A stretch of 64,000 nucleotides of DNA. Source: UBA7985 sp038141425 (GTDB lineage Bacteria > Pseudomonadota > Alphaproteobacteria > UBA7985). The stretch spans positions 248,001 through 312,000 of the forward strand of contig JAYQIC010000007.1 of assembly GCA_038141425.1 (NCBI GenBank), given 5' to 3'. Below the pieces are notes generated by a model. That model was not told where the DNA came from, ran no database searches, and worked only from the letters and a program-made list of their open reading frames with translations. The position numbers and the translations under genes were made by a program. Shown here piece after piece: positions 46,317 through 55,422 of this stretch; position 1 is the stretch's first letter; every line of letters begins with the position of its first letter.

Positions 46317-47143
46317 ATGCAGACCAAGACCATCGTCGTCCACCTCGAAAACGCTGACCTTTGCCCGGCCCGCCTGGCGACAGCCGTCGATATGGCCAGC
46401 CGCCACGGGGCGCATCTGACCGGCCTGTTCCTGTCGATCGAGGAGTTTGATGGCGACGTCTACGGCCGTTCGCGTGGTCGCGGGCTGCGCGGCGCCCGGC
46501 AGGACCGGCTTGCCAGCGATCAGCGCAGGCGCAGGCGGACTTCGAGGCAGCCTGCAGCGCTGCCGGGCTCGCTACCTACCGCTTCACCACCGAAATCGGT
46601 GAGGATGAGCACGATCTGGAGGTTCACGCCCGGGCGGCGGATTTGCTGATCGTCTCAGACGTGCAGGAACGAACCCTCGAAGATCGCTTTGTGCGTGGCC
46701 TACCCGAAACCCTTGCGCTGTCCTCGGGCCTGCCCGTGCTGGTGCTGCCGCAGGAATTCGAGGGCAGTTTCGACCCACGGACCATCCTCGTGGCGTGGAA
46801 ATCCTCCCGCGAGGCCGTGCGCGCCGTGCGCGATAACCTCGGCCTGTTGCAGGCCGCTGATCAGGTCAGCATTCTGTCTGTGGGAAATGCCGAAGAGACC
46901 GGCCAACTGCCGGCTGATCAGATCCTGAACTTTCTCACCCGGCACGGGGTCAAGGCACAGGTCCGCCACGACTACGGCGACACAGCGCCCGGGAAGGTAA
47001 TCCTCGCGACGGCTGAGGAAATCGGGGCCGACGCCCTGATTATGGGCGCTCACGGGCATCCGTCGTGGCGCAATCTGGTGCTGGGCAACACCACGCGGCA
47101 CGTGCTGCGACACCACCGCATGCCGCTGCTGCTGAGCCACTAG
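46317..47143 (+). CDS. Universal stress protein, UspA family, frameshifted
   Basis: The product is about 275 residues from ATG at 46317 (MQTKTIVVHLENADLC) and has two Usp halves. The second half holds the ATP-type loop GADALIMGAHGHPSWRNLVLG, close to the G-2x-G-9x-G(S/T) pattern. The first half reads DMASRHGAHLTGLFL. The frame shifts at about 46520, after RLASDQ, into AQADFEAACSAAG. Tandem Usp proteins support stress survival; the binding of ATP is inferred. It lies upstream of rpsB. Confidence 0.82.
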
Positions 47144-47339
47144 TCCGGCGGCTTGGCCGTTCCCGACCCGATACCAGCGCCGCGCAGGCGGCGCATGACC
47201 GTGTAACGTTGCGCGCAATTGCCTTTATCGACGGCTTTGGTTACACCCCGACCCATCACACACACGTGGGCATTCCCGGTTGAGGCAGAAACGCCTGAGA
47301 CAGGTCCGCGTGGAGGTTCAAACCGGAAGGAAGAAAACG

Positions 47340-48440
47340 ATGGCAGCGCCTACGTTCACGCTGCGTCAGCTCATGGAAGCTGGCGTTCACTTTGGTCACA
47401 ACACCCGCCGCTGGAATCCGAAGATGGCTCCGTTCCTCTTTGGCGCCCGCAATGGTGTTCACATCATCGATCTCGATCAGACCCGCCCGATGCTGTACCG
47501 CGCCCTCGAGGCCATTACGGCAACGGTCTCCAAGGGCGGCCGTATCCTGTTCGTCGGTACCAAGCGCGCGGCGTCAGAGAAGGTTGCTGAATCAGCGCAG
47601 CGCTGTGGCCAGTACTACGTCAACCACCGCTGGCCGGGCGGCATGCTCACCAACTGGAAGACCATCTCCCAGTCGATCAAGCGCATGCGCGATATCGAAG
47701 GCACCATGGAGTCCGATGATCTCAGCAAGCTTTCCAAGAAGGAAGCGCTGATGATGTCCCGCGACCATGAAAAGCTGATGCGGACGCTCAACGGTATCCG
47801 CGACATGGGCGGCCTGCCCGACATGATCTTCGTCCTCGACACCAACAAGGAACACCTCGCCGTGGCTGAAGCCAAGGTTCTGGGCATTCCGGTCGTCGCC
47901 GTGATCGATTCCAATTCCGATCCGGACAGCATCACCTTCCCGGTTCCCGGCAACGACGATGCCCTGCGGGCGATCGATCTGTACTGTGATCTCGTTGCTG
48001 ATGCGGTGCTCGAAGGCCTGCAGGTCGAGGTGACGGCTTCGGGTGCCGACCTCGGTGCCAGCGCAGAAGCGCCGGTCGAGTCTGCGCTGAGCGAAGGGGC
48101 TGCGGCGGAAGAAGCTCCTGCTGAAGAAGCGGCCCCGGCAGCTGAAGAAGTGCCAGCCGAAGAAGCACCAGCTGAAGAAGCGGCCCCGGCAGCTGAAGAA
48201 GTACCAGCCGAAGAAGCACCAGCTGAAGCAGCGCCTGCTGAAGAAGCAGCTCCTGCCGAGGAGGCGCCGGCCAAGAAGCCTGCTGCCAAGAAGGCTCCTG
48301 CGAAGAAGGCGCCTGCAAAGAAGGCTGCGTCTGACGGCGAAGCTGCTGAAAAGGCACCAGCCAAGAAAGCTGCCGCCAAGAAGCCAGCCGCCAAGAAGGC
48401 ACCGGCCAAGAAGGCCGCGGCTGAGAAGGCTGACGACTAA
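47340..48440 (+). CDS. rpsB: 30S ribosomal protein S2 with long charged C-terminal extension
   Basis: S2 binds late to the 30S subunit with S1. ATG at 47340 gives MAAPTFTLRQLMEAGVHFGH; GTKRAASEKVAESAQRCGQY and RWPGGMLTNWKTI are conserved. The normal S2 fold ends near residue 240. A further 126 residues follow: first Glu/Ala/Pro repeats (EEVPAEEAPAEEAAPA), then Lys/Ala/Pro repeats (AKKAPAKKAPAKKAAS), like histone H1 tails. The acidic part contains a 51-bp tandem repeat. The gene is intact and leads rpsB-tsf. Confidence 0.97.
   Translation: MAAPTFTLRQLMEAGVHFGHNTRRWNPKMAPFLFGARNGVHIIDLDQTRPMLYRALEAITATVSKGGRILFVGTKRAASEKVAESAQRCGQYYVNHRWPGGMLTNWKTISQSIKRMRDIEGTMESDDLSKLSKKEALMMSRDHEKLMRTLNGIRDMGGLPDMIFVLDTNKEHLAVAEAKVLGIPVVAVIDSNSDPDSITFPVPGNDDALRAIDLYCDLVADAVLEGLQVEVTASGADLGASAEAPVESALSEGAAAEEAPAEEAAPAAEEVPAEEAPAEEAAPAAEEVPAEEAPAEAAPAEEAAPAEEAPAKKPAAKKAPAKKAPAKKAASDGEAAEKAPAKKAAAKKPAAKKAPAKKAAAEKADD
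48120..48221 (+). repeat. 51-bp tandem direct repeat inside rpsB
   Basis: Bases 48120-48170 and 48171-48221 are identical except for one position (aagtgcc versus aagtacc). The unit encodes 17 residues, AEEAAPAAEEVPAEEAP. It keeps the frame, so copy number could vary without breaking the gene. Confidence 0.95.
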
Positions 48441-48588
48441 ACAAGCCGCCGGGTGCTCATCGTCCGGCCTCCATGGACCCATGACGCCCCTCTGCTCCGG
48501 AGGGGCGCCGTCCACCCAATCTCTGAGACACTGCGACCCGGCACGCTGAAGCCCTCGGTCGCCACCACCAACAAAAGGGATCCAGGCA

Positions 48589-49519
48589 ATGGCGAACATT
48601 ACTGCCGCAATGGTGAAAGAACTGCGCGAGACCTCCGGCGCGGGCATGCTGGACTGCAAGAAAGCACTGGTCGAGTCCGACGGCGATATCGAAGCTGCGA
48701 TCGACTGGCTGCGTCAGAAAGGCCTGTCCAAGGCTGCGAAGAAATCCAGCCGCGTGGCTGCAGAAGGCCTCGTCGCCTTCGCGGTCGACGGCACGACCGG
48801 TTCGGCGATCGAACTGAACGCAGAAACCGACTTCGTATCCCGTAATGAAACCTTCCAGCAGGTGGTGGGTGAAGTTGCGACCCTGTCGCTCAAGGCTGGC
48901 GGCGATATCGACGCGCTGCTGGGCATGGACTACCCCGGCACTGGCCGCACCGTGGCTGACGAAGTCACCCACCAGGTTGCGACCATCGGTGAGAACATGA
49001 ACCTGCGCCGCACCGCGACCCTCAGTGTTTCTGACGGCGTCGTTGCGGGCTACATGCACAACGCTGTGACCCCTGCGATGGGCAAGATCGCCGTGCTGGT
49101 TGCGCTGGAATCTTCCGGTGACAAAGGAAAAGCTGGGCGTTCTGGCCAAGCAGATTGCCATGCACGTCGCTGCAACCAACCCGGCTTCAACCACCGTCGA
49201 CGATCTCGACCCAGCCCTGCTGGAGCGTGAAAAGAACGTTCTGACCGAGCAGGCGCGCGAGTCCGGCAAGCCCGAGGAAATCATCGAGAAGATGATCGTC
49301 GGTCGGATCCAGAAGTACTACGAAGAAGTGGTCCTGAACGAGCAGGTGTTCGTCATTGATGGCGAAAACCGTGTGAAGGCAGTTATCGCCAACCTTGCCA
49401 AGGAACTGGGTACCGACATCGCGCTCAAGGGCTTCGTCCGCTATCAGCTTGGCGATGGCATCGAAAAGGAAGAAGGCGACTTTGCCGCTGAAGTTGCGGC
49501 TGCGGTTTCCGGCTCCTGA
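48589..49519 (+). CDS. tsf: Elongation factor Ts, frameshifted
   Basis: EF-Ts exchanges GDP for GTP on EF-Tu. ATG at 48589 gives MANITAAMVKELRETSGAGM then DCKKALVESDGDIEAAIDWL. TDFVSRNETF is the EF-Tu contact motif. The frame changes at about 49120 (ALESSGDK to EKLGVLAKQIAMHVAA). The end, FVRYQLGDGIEKEEGDFAAE, is normal. As tsf is essential in most bacteria, the break is most likely a sequence error. Confidence 0.95.
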
Positions 49520-49572
49520 TCCCGGCTGGACCGGCTGCGATGGCCGGTTCATTGCCTTGAATGTCTTAAAGA

Positions 49573-49595
49573 GGGTCGCTCCGGCGGCCCTTTTT
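49573..49595 (+). terminator. Rho-independent terminator after tsf
   Basis: GGGTCGC (49573-49579) pairs with GCGGCCC (49584-49590), with one G-U pair, around a TCCG loop; five T follow. It lies 54 bases after the tsf stop and separates rpsB-tsf from pyrH. Confidence 0.85.
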
Positions 49596-49694
49596 CATGG
49601 GTGGCTGTCGCGCTGACCCAACACGCATAATCGGCTTTAATCTCGGGCCTGCCTCGGCTACAACTAACCAACTTTGCAACATACAGGTGCATCT

Positions 49695-50432
49695 ATGCCG
49701 GACGGTAATCCGAAGGTCTTTCGTCGCGTTTTATTGAAGATTTCGGGTGAAGCCCTGATGGGCGATCGCAGTTACGGGCTGGACCCGGCTTACGTCGCGC
49801 GCGTGGCTCACGAGGTCAAAGGCGTGATGGAACTGGGCTCGCAGGTCTGTCTGGTCGTTGGTGGTGGCAATATCTTCCGCGGGGTTTCCGGCGCCGCCGA
49901 GGGAATGGAGCGGGCGACGGCTGACCAGATGGGCATGCTGGCCACGGTCATCAATGCGCTGGCCATGCGGTCTGCACTGCAGGATATCGGGGCCGAGTGC
50001 CGGGTGATGTCGGCCATCCCGATGAACAACGTTTGTGAGCCCTTCATACGTCAGCGGGCGCTGCGTCACCTTGAAAAGGGGCGGGTTGTAATCTTCGCCG
50101 CCGGAACGGGTAACCCGTTCTTCACCACCGATACGGCGGCGGCGCTGCGGGCATCGGAAATGAACTGTGATGCGCTGCTCAAGGGCACCAAGGTTGACGG
50201 TGTCTACGATGCCGACCCGGCCAAGAACGCCAGCGCGGTGCGCTATGAGCATCTTTCCTTCCACCAGGTGCTGGCCGAAGACCTGCATGTCATGGACCAC
50301 GCAGCGATTTCGCTGGCGCGTGAGAACCACATTCCGATCCTTGTGTTTTCGCTGAATGAGGAGGGCGCCATGGCCGCCGTCGTGCAGCAGCAGGGTAAAT
50401 TCACCATTGTCGATGGGCGTCCGCACACCTGA
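49695..50432 (+). CDS. pyrH: UMP kinase
   Basis: PyrH phosphorylates UMP to UDP. The product is 245 residues from ATG at 49695 (MPDGNPKVFRRVLLKISGEA), chosen over an in-frame TTG at 49674. VVGGGNIFRGVSGAAEGMER and VIFAAGTGNPFFTTDTAAAL are typical of the amino acid kinase fold. Intact; start of the pyrH-frr-uppS run. Confidence 0.98.
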   Translation: MPDGNPKVFRRVLLKISGEALMGDRSYGLDPAYVARVAHEVKGVMELGSQVCLVVGGGNIFRGVSGAAEGMERATADQMGMLATVINALAMRSALQDIGAECRVMSAIPMNNVCEPFIRQRALRHLEKGRVVIFAAGTGNPFFTTDTAAALRASEMNCDALLKGTKVDGVYDADPAKNASAVRYEHLSFHQVLAEDLHVMDHAAISLARENHIPILVFSLNEEGAMAAVVQQQGKFTIVDGRPHT

Positions 50433-50615
50433 TCCAACACCGCCACCCGGAGCGATAGCCAAGGGTGGGAGAAGGGCCTTGGGACCGGTCCGAACATCCT
50501 GACAAATGCGCCGCAACTTGGTACAGGGTGCAGAAATCAGAGAAAAGTGGCCAGACCCGGCGCATTGTCGCCGCAAAGCGCGGCCAAGACACGAGCCTCG
50601 AAGGAGCACAATTTC

Positions 50616-51173
50616 ATGAGCGATGAGCTGCTGAAAGACCTGGATAAGCGCATGTCCGGCGCGGTGGAGAACTTCAAGACCGAGTTGCAGGGGCTGCGGA
50701 CGGGTCGGGCTTCGGCTGATTTGCTGGCGCCGGTGATGGTTGAGGCCTACGGCAGCTCCGTGCCGATCAACCAGGTGGGCGCTATTTCAGTGCCTGAACC
50801 GCGCATGATTTCCGTGTCTGTCTGGGACAAGAGCATGGCGGGCGCGGTTGAACGCGCAATCCGCGATGCGGGTCTGGGCCTCAACCCGATGGCGGACGGT
50901 AACCTGATCCGCGTGCCGATCCCGGATCTGAACGAGGAGCGCCGCAAGGAGCTTTCCAAGGTCGCAGGGACCTACGCTGAGTCTGCTCGCGTTGCCGTGC
51001 GCAACGTTCGCCGCGACGGCATGGACAAGTCCAAGAAGCTCGAGGCTACCGGCGAGCTTTCCAAGGACGCCATGCACGACCTGAACGGCGAGATCCAGAA
51101 GGTGACCGATCGCCATATCGGTACCATCGACACCATGCTGAATGAAAAGCAGTCGGAAATCATGCAGGTTTGA
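50616..51173 (+). CDS. frr: Ribosome recycling factor
   Basis: RRF splits post-termination ribosomes with EF-G. The product is 185 residues: GLRTGRASADLLAPVMVEAY, PEPRMISVSVWDKSMAGAVE and VRNVRRDGMDKSKKLE are conserved. It follows pyrH by 183 bases and is intact. Confidence 0.98.
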   Translation: MSDELLKDLDKRMSGAVENFKTELQGLRTGRASADLLAPVMVEAYGSSVPINQVGAISVPEPRMISVSVWDKSMAGAVERAIRDAGLGLNPMADGNLIRVPIPDLNEERRKELSKVAGTYAESARVAVRNVRRDGMDKSKKLEATGELSKDAMHDLNGEIQKVTDRHIGTIDTMLNEKQSEIMQV

Positions 51174-51259
51174 GTCGGGTTTGTCTGACTGACCTCCGTC
51201 CAATCCATCCCGCGTTGTGAACCAGAATTGACGCCGCGTCCCGAAGGAACCAAAGTCGC

Positions 51260-52014
51260 ATGACCATGACCGACCCTACTCGCTGCCGTGCCAAAGGATC
51301 GCCTGCCGCGCCACGTGGCGGTGATCATGGACGGCAACGGGCGCTGGGCACAAATTCGGGGTATGCCCCGGAACTTCGGTCACAAGCAAGGGGTCGAAGC
51401 GACCCGGCGGCTGGTGCGCGCTGCCCATGAAATCGGGCTTGAAGCCCTGACGATCTATGGCTTTTCGACCGAGAACTGGAGCCGCCCAGCCGAAGAAGTC
51501 AGCCTGCTGATGGGGCTGCTCAAGTCCTACTTCACCGCCGAGATCAGTGAGCTGCATAAGGCCGGGATCCGCATCCGGGTCATCGGCCGAAAGCACGACT
51601 TTTCGCCTGACATCAAAAGCCTGCTCGATCAAGCTGAGACCTTTACCGCTGCCAATGCCGGTATGACGCTGTGTGTAGCTCTGTCCTACGGCGGGCGGCA
51701 GGAGATCATGGACGGTGTGAAGGCGCTGGCCGCTCAGGTGGCAAACGGAATGCTCCGGCCGGAGGATATCAGCGCCGGGCATCTGGAAGGCGCGCTCGGA
51801 GTCGGCGGACATTCCAAGCCTTGATCTGATTATCCGGACATCAGGCGAGCAGCGGCTATCAAACTTCCTGCTGTGGCAGGCGGCTTACGCTGAACTCTAC
51901 TTTGATCCCGTGCTCTGGCCTGACTACTCGGCCAAACATTTGACAACCGCGCTGCTGGCCTTTGCCAATCGAGAGCGACGCTTCGGTGGACTGCAGGCTC
52001 AGACAGCCCGCTGA
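51260..52014 (+). CDS. uppS: Undecaprenyl diphosphate synthase, frameshifted
   Basis: UppS makes the C55 lipid carrier for peptidoglycan and polysaccharide. LPRHVAVIMDGNGRWAQIRG carries the catalytic Asp; IYGFSTENWSRP and VALSYGGRQEIMDGV follow. At 51799-51800 one extra G breaks the frame; removing it gives LESADIPSLDLIIRTSGEQR and continues to RERRFGGLQAQTAR with TGA at 52012. The start is doubtful: ATG at 51260 or 51266 follows a GAAGGA ribosome-binding site but needs another shift near 51285, while GTG at 51288 is in frame. Confidence 0.93.
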
Positions 52015-52054
52015 TACCAACAGCACCAGCACCAGCACCAGTTCAGGGCGCGCG

Positions 52055-52876
52055 ATGAACAACACCCCCGACCACCCCCCGAAGACCGCAGGTGTCGACC
52101 GGCTGCTGATCCGGTTTCTGACCGGCATCGCTGCGACAGTTTTCGGGCTGTTCGTGTTTGGAGTGGGCACACCGTTGGTGCAACTCTCCGGCATGGCCAT
52201 TGCAATGGTGGTTTCCTACGAGTGGAGCGTGATCGTCCGCAAGTCGTCGCGGCCCTCGCCGCCGATGCTGATGATGATTATCGCCGTGGGTGCGACCACG
52301 GGGTTGACCGCACTGGGGCAGTTTTTGCCCGCTGCTCTTGTGCTCGCCGGATCGCTGGTGGCCTGCGCAGCGCTGGCTTGTCGCTCCCCGGTGGAGCGGT
52401 TCTGGCTGCCGCTGGGTATTGTCTATGCTGCGGTGCCGTGGTCGCTGCTCATCGCGCTGTTCGTTGTTGGTGGAGCCGGGCCGTGGATCCTGTTCATCGG
52501 ACTATCGCTGGTGATCAACGCGGATATCGCAGCCTATTTCGCCGGAAAACATCTGGGCGGACCCAAGCTGGCACCGGTGATCAGCCCCGCCAAGACGTGG
52601 ATCGGTCTGCTCATGGGCGTGGCAGGCGGCTACGTGGTGGCACAGGTTATGGTCACCTGGTCGCCGCTGACGACCTGCACGTTTGCGCTGGCAGCCCCGC
52701 TGTTTGCAGCCGTTTCACAGCTTTCTGACCTGATGGAGAGCGGTTTCAAGCGCCGCTTCGGGGTCAAGGATGCAAGCAAGCTGCTGCCCGGTCACGGCGG
52801 GGTCATGGACCGCATGGACGGCATGACCCTCACGTCCGTGGCGCTTATGGTCTTCTATCTTTCGGGTTGGTACTAA
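52055..52876 (+). CDS. cdsA: Phosphatidate cytidylyltransferase
   Basis: CdsA makes CDP-diacylglycerol for phospholipid synthesis. The product is 273 residues from ATG at 52055, with about seven membrane helices. The signature QLSDLMESGFKRRFGVKDAS and LLPGHGGVMDRMDGM at the C-terminus is diagnostic. A short AGCACC hexamer repeat (three or more copies) precedes the start. Intact. Confidence 0.96.
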   Translation: MNNTPDHPPKTAGVDRLLIRFLTGIAATVFGLFVFGVGTPLVQLSGMAIAMVVSYEWSVIVRKSSRPSPPMLMMIIAVGATTGLTALGQFLPAALVLAGSLVACAALACRSPVERFWLPLGIVYAAVPWSLLIALFVVGGAGPWILFIGLSLVINADIAAYFAGKHLGGPKLAPVISPAKTWIGLLMGVAGGYVVAQVMVTWSPLTTCTFALAAPLFAAVSQLSDLMESGFKRRFGVKDASKLLPGHGGVMDRMDGMTLTSVALMVFYLSGWY

Positions 52877-52883
52877 GGGTGCC

Positions 52884-54080
52884 ATGACCCACGACCGAAC
52901 CCGCGTTTCCATCCTCGGCGCCACCGGCAGCATCGGGGCGTCAACCCTGAGCGTGCTGGCCCACAACCCCGAGGATTTTCAGGTTGTCTCGCTGGTCGCG
53001 CAGCGCAATGTCGAGCGGCTGGCGCAGATCGCCCGGCAGACAAAGGCTACACTAGCCGTCGTTGCTGATGAGCGGCAGTTTACAGACCTCAAAGACCGGC
53101 TCTGGGGGGCAGGCGTCGAAGTTGCCGCCGGCCGCGATGCTGTGACCGAAGCTGCCGCACGCGAAGCGGAAGTCGTTGTCAGCGCGATTACGGGTTACGC
53201 CGGATTGCGCCCAACGCTGGCCGCAGCCGGGACAGGGGCTAATCTGGCGCTGGCCAACAAGGAGGCCATGGTCGCCGCTGGCGGTTTGGTGCGACAGGCG
53301 CTGGATCGATCTGGTGGCCAGCTTATCCCGGTCGATTCTGAGCACGCCGCCCTGTTCCAAGGCCTGTGGGGGCAGGATCGCAGTGCCATCACCCAGCTGA
53401 TTCTGACGGCCTCCGGCGGGCCTTTTCGCGATTGGTCCAAGGCCAAAATCGAGGCGGCAACGGCGGCGCAGGCCCTGCAGCACCCCAACTGGGACATGGG
53501 CGCCAAAGTCACTATCGATTCCGCCTCGATGATGAACAAGGGCCTCGAGTTGATCGAGGCGCAGCAAATTTTTGGCGTAGACCATGAACGTCTCGACGTG
53601 ATCGTACATCCGCAGTCAGTGGTGCATTCGCTGGTCGCCTACAATGATGGCGGGCAGATCGCGCAGCTGGGCGTGCCGGATATGCAAACGCCGATCGCGG
53701 CGGCGCTGCGTTGGCCCCGCCGCACGCGCACGCCCGTCCCGCCGCTCGACCTTGCCCAGTATGGCTCCCTGACCTTCGAGCCGCCGGATCGAGAGCGGTT
53801 CCCTTGTCTCGCACTCGCTGAAGCCGCGATGCAGGAAGGCGGGGTCGCACCGATCATGCTAAACGCTGCTAATGAAGTCGCGGTTAGCGCCTTCCTCGAC
53901 GGTGCCTTCACCTTCGGTGGGATTCCCCGTGTGGTCGAAGCGGTGCTGTCTCATGGGCTCGGTGCAGGGCAGGGGCAGGCCCAATTGGGCAATGCCGGTC
54001 TCGGATCGTTGGAGGAGATCACCGCGGTCGACGCCGAGAGCCGGGCCCGGGCGCACGACATCGTCGCGGACATAGCTTAA
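52884..54080 (+). CDS. dxr: 1-deoxy-D-xylulose 5-phosphate reductoisomerase
   Basis: Dxr commits the MEP pathway to isoprenoids, which supply the lipid that UppS extends. The product is 398 residues, intact. VSILGATGSIGASTLSVL is the NADPH fold, and LALANKEAMVAAGGLVRQ, ASGGPFRDWSKAKIEAA and KVTIDSASMMNKGLELIEA are conserved. It begins 8 bases after cdsA. Confidence 0.98.
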   Translation: MTHDRTRVSILGATGSIGASTLSVLAHNPEDFQVVSLVAQRNVERLAQIARQTKATLAVVADERQFTDLKDRLWGAGVEVAAGRDAVTEAAAREAEVVVSAITGYAGLRPTLAAAGTGANLALANKEAMVAAGGLVRQALDRSGGQLIPVDSEHAALFQGLWGQDRSAITQLILTASGGPFRDWSKAKIEAATAAQALQHPNWDMGAKVTIDSASMMNKGLELIEAQQIFGVDHERLDVIVHPQSVVHSLVAYNDGGQIAQLGVPDMQTPIAAALRWPRRTRTPVPPLDLAQYGSLTFEPPDRERFPCLALAEAAMQEGGVAPIMLNAANEVAVSAFLDGAFTFGGIPRVVEAVLSHGLGAGQGQAQLGNAGLGSLEEITAVDAESRARAHDIVADIA

Positions 54081-54309
54081 TCTCAGGCAGAAAAACCGCA
54101 GCAATGAGGAAACAAGCTGGCCTTCATCCACATTATGCGGGATAGGTAAGGGGACGGTCAGCACGATCCCTGCTATCGGAATTTGTGGGTGGAACCGGTC
54201 GTTTTATGGCCGATTTTGTCGGCCAAAACCCATGAAGGTGTGGCCTCTGTCGCATCAAGGCGCAGGGCCTCGTCTCTGCGGTGTCCGGAAAAGGAGCGAA
54301 GAGCGGCGT

Positions 54310-55422
54310 ATGGCGTCCATTTTCGACATTCTGCTCTACAACGTCGTAGCGTTTCTGGCGGTTCTGACCCTGATTGTAGCGGTCCACGAAGCCGGCCACT
54401 ATCTGGTCGCGCGCTGGTGCCGGGTGTGGGTGCACGCCTTTTCGATTGGCTTCGGACCGGAGTTGTTCGGCTGGACTGGCCGCAACGGCACACGCTTCAA
54501 GATTTCCGCGCTGCCGCTGGGTGGCTACGTGCGCATGGCGGGCGGGTTGACCACTGGCACGGCCGAGGCTGATGCCGCCGCTGACGAAGGCTTTCCCAAC
54601 CGCCCGATCTGGCAGCGTGCGCTGATCATTTTTGCTGGGCCGCTGGCCAACTTCATTTTTGCGTTTCTGCTTCTGCTCGGCATGGGACTGGCGCTCGATC
54701 GCGCGGTTCGGCCCGCGAAGATCGGCGACTTCACGGAGAATTCAGCAGCAGCGGCGACCGAGCTGCGGCAGGGCGATGACATCCTCGCCGTGGATGGCCG
54801 CCGCGCTGAGACCTTCCGCGACCTCTCACGCTTCATGGCGCTGCACACGGGCGGCCCCATGACGCTGACAGCTGAACGCGACGGCGTTCGCTTCGACGTC
54901 ACGCTGGAACCGACTAAGAGCATAGTCGACACCGCTTCCGGTCCGGTCCGCGTGTTCAGGCTGGGCATCATCGCACCCGAAGAGTTCGAGATTGTCAGCT
55001 ATGGCCCGATCGAGGCCGCAGGCAATGCCCTTCGAACCCAGGTTGAGATCACAAGCATGGTCTTCAGTGGCCTTGGGCAGGTCATCACCGGTCGGCGGCC
55101 TGTCAGCGAATTGGAAGGCCCCGTCGGCATCTCCCAACACGTCGCCGAGGCCTCCCGCTCGGGCTTTCTGCAAATCCTGCAGTTGATGATCTTCCTCAAT
55201 ATGATTATTGGCTTGATGAACCTGTTGCCGATCCCGGTTCTCGATGGCGGCCATCTGGTTTTTCTGTTGTACGAGGCTGTGTTCCGGCGGCCTCTTCCGG
55301 CTCGGGTAATGGAAGTGGCGCTGATCATCGGTCTGGGATTGATTCTGACGCAGTTTGTGTACGTCACCGTGCAGGATCTGGTGCCCCAGCGGGCGCCGAT
55401 CCCCGGTTGGGTGCTTCGGTGA
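54310..55422 (+). CDS. rseP: Site-2 intramembrane protease RseP
   Basis: RseP cleaves anti-sigma factors in the membrane and clears signal peptides. The product is 370 residues from ATG at 54310. HEAGH at residues 26-30 is the zinc HExxH motif; GLMNLLPIPVLDGGHLVF carries the third ligand. One PDZ domain (LRQGDDILAVDGRRAETFRD) lies between. An AGGAG site sits 13 bases before the start. A 229-base spacer without evident genes precedes it. Confidence 0.96.
   Translation: MASIFDILLYNVVAFLAVLTLIVAVHEAGHYLVARWCRVWVHAFSIGFGPELFGWTGRNGTRFKISALPLGGYVRMAGGLTTGTAEADAAADEGFPNRPIWQRALIIFAGPLANFIFAFLLLLGMGLALDRAVRPAKIGDFTENSAAAATELRQGDDILAVDGRRAETFRDLSRFMALHTGGPMTLTAERDGVRFDVTLEPTKSIVDTASGPVRVFRLGIIAPEEFEIVSYGPIEAAGNALRTQVEITSMVFSGLGQVITGRRPVSELEGPVGISQHVAEASRSGFLQILQLMIFLNMIIGLMNLLPIPVLDGGHLVFLLYEAVFRRPLPARVMEVALIIGLGLILTQFVYVTVQDLVPQRAPIPGWVLR

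Noticed and set aside
52017..52045. AGCACC repeats before cdsA as a possible CRISPR-like or regulatory array
   Set aside because: Only three or four hexamer copies without spacers; a simple sequence repeat across the end of uppS and the cdsA leader.
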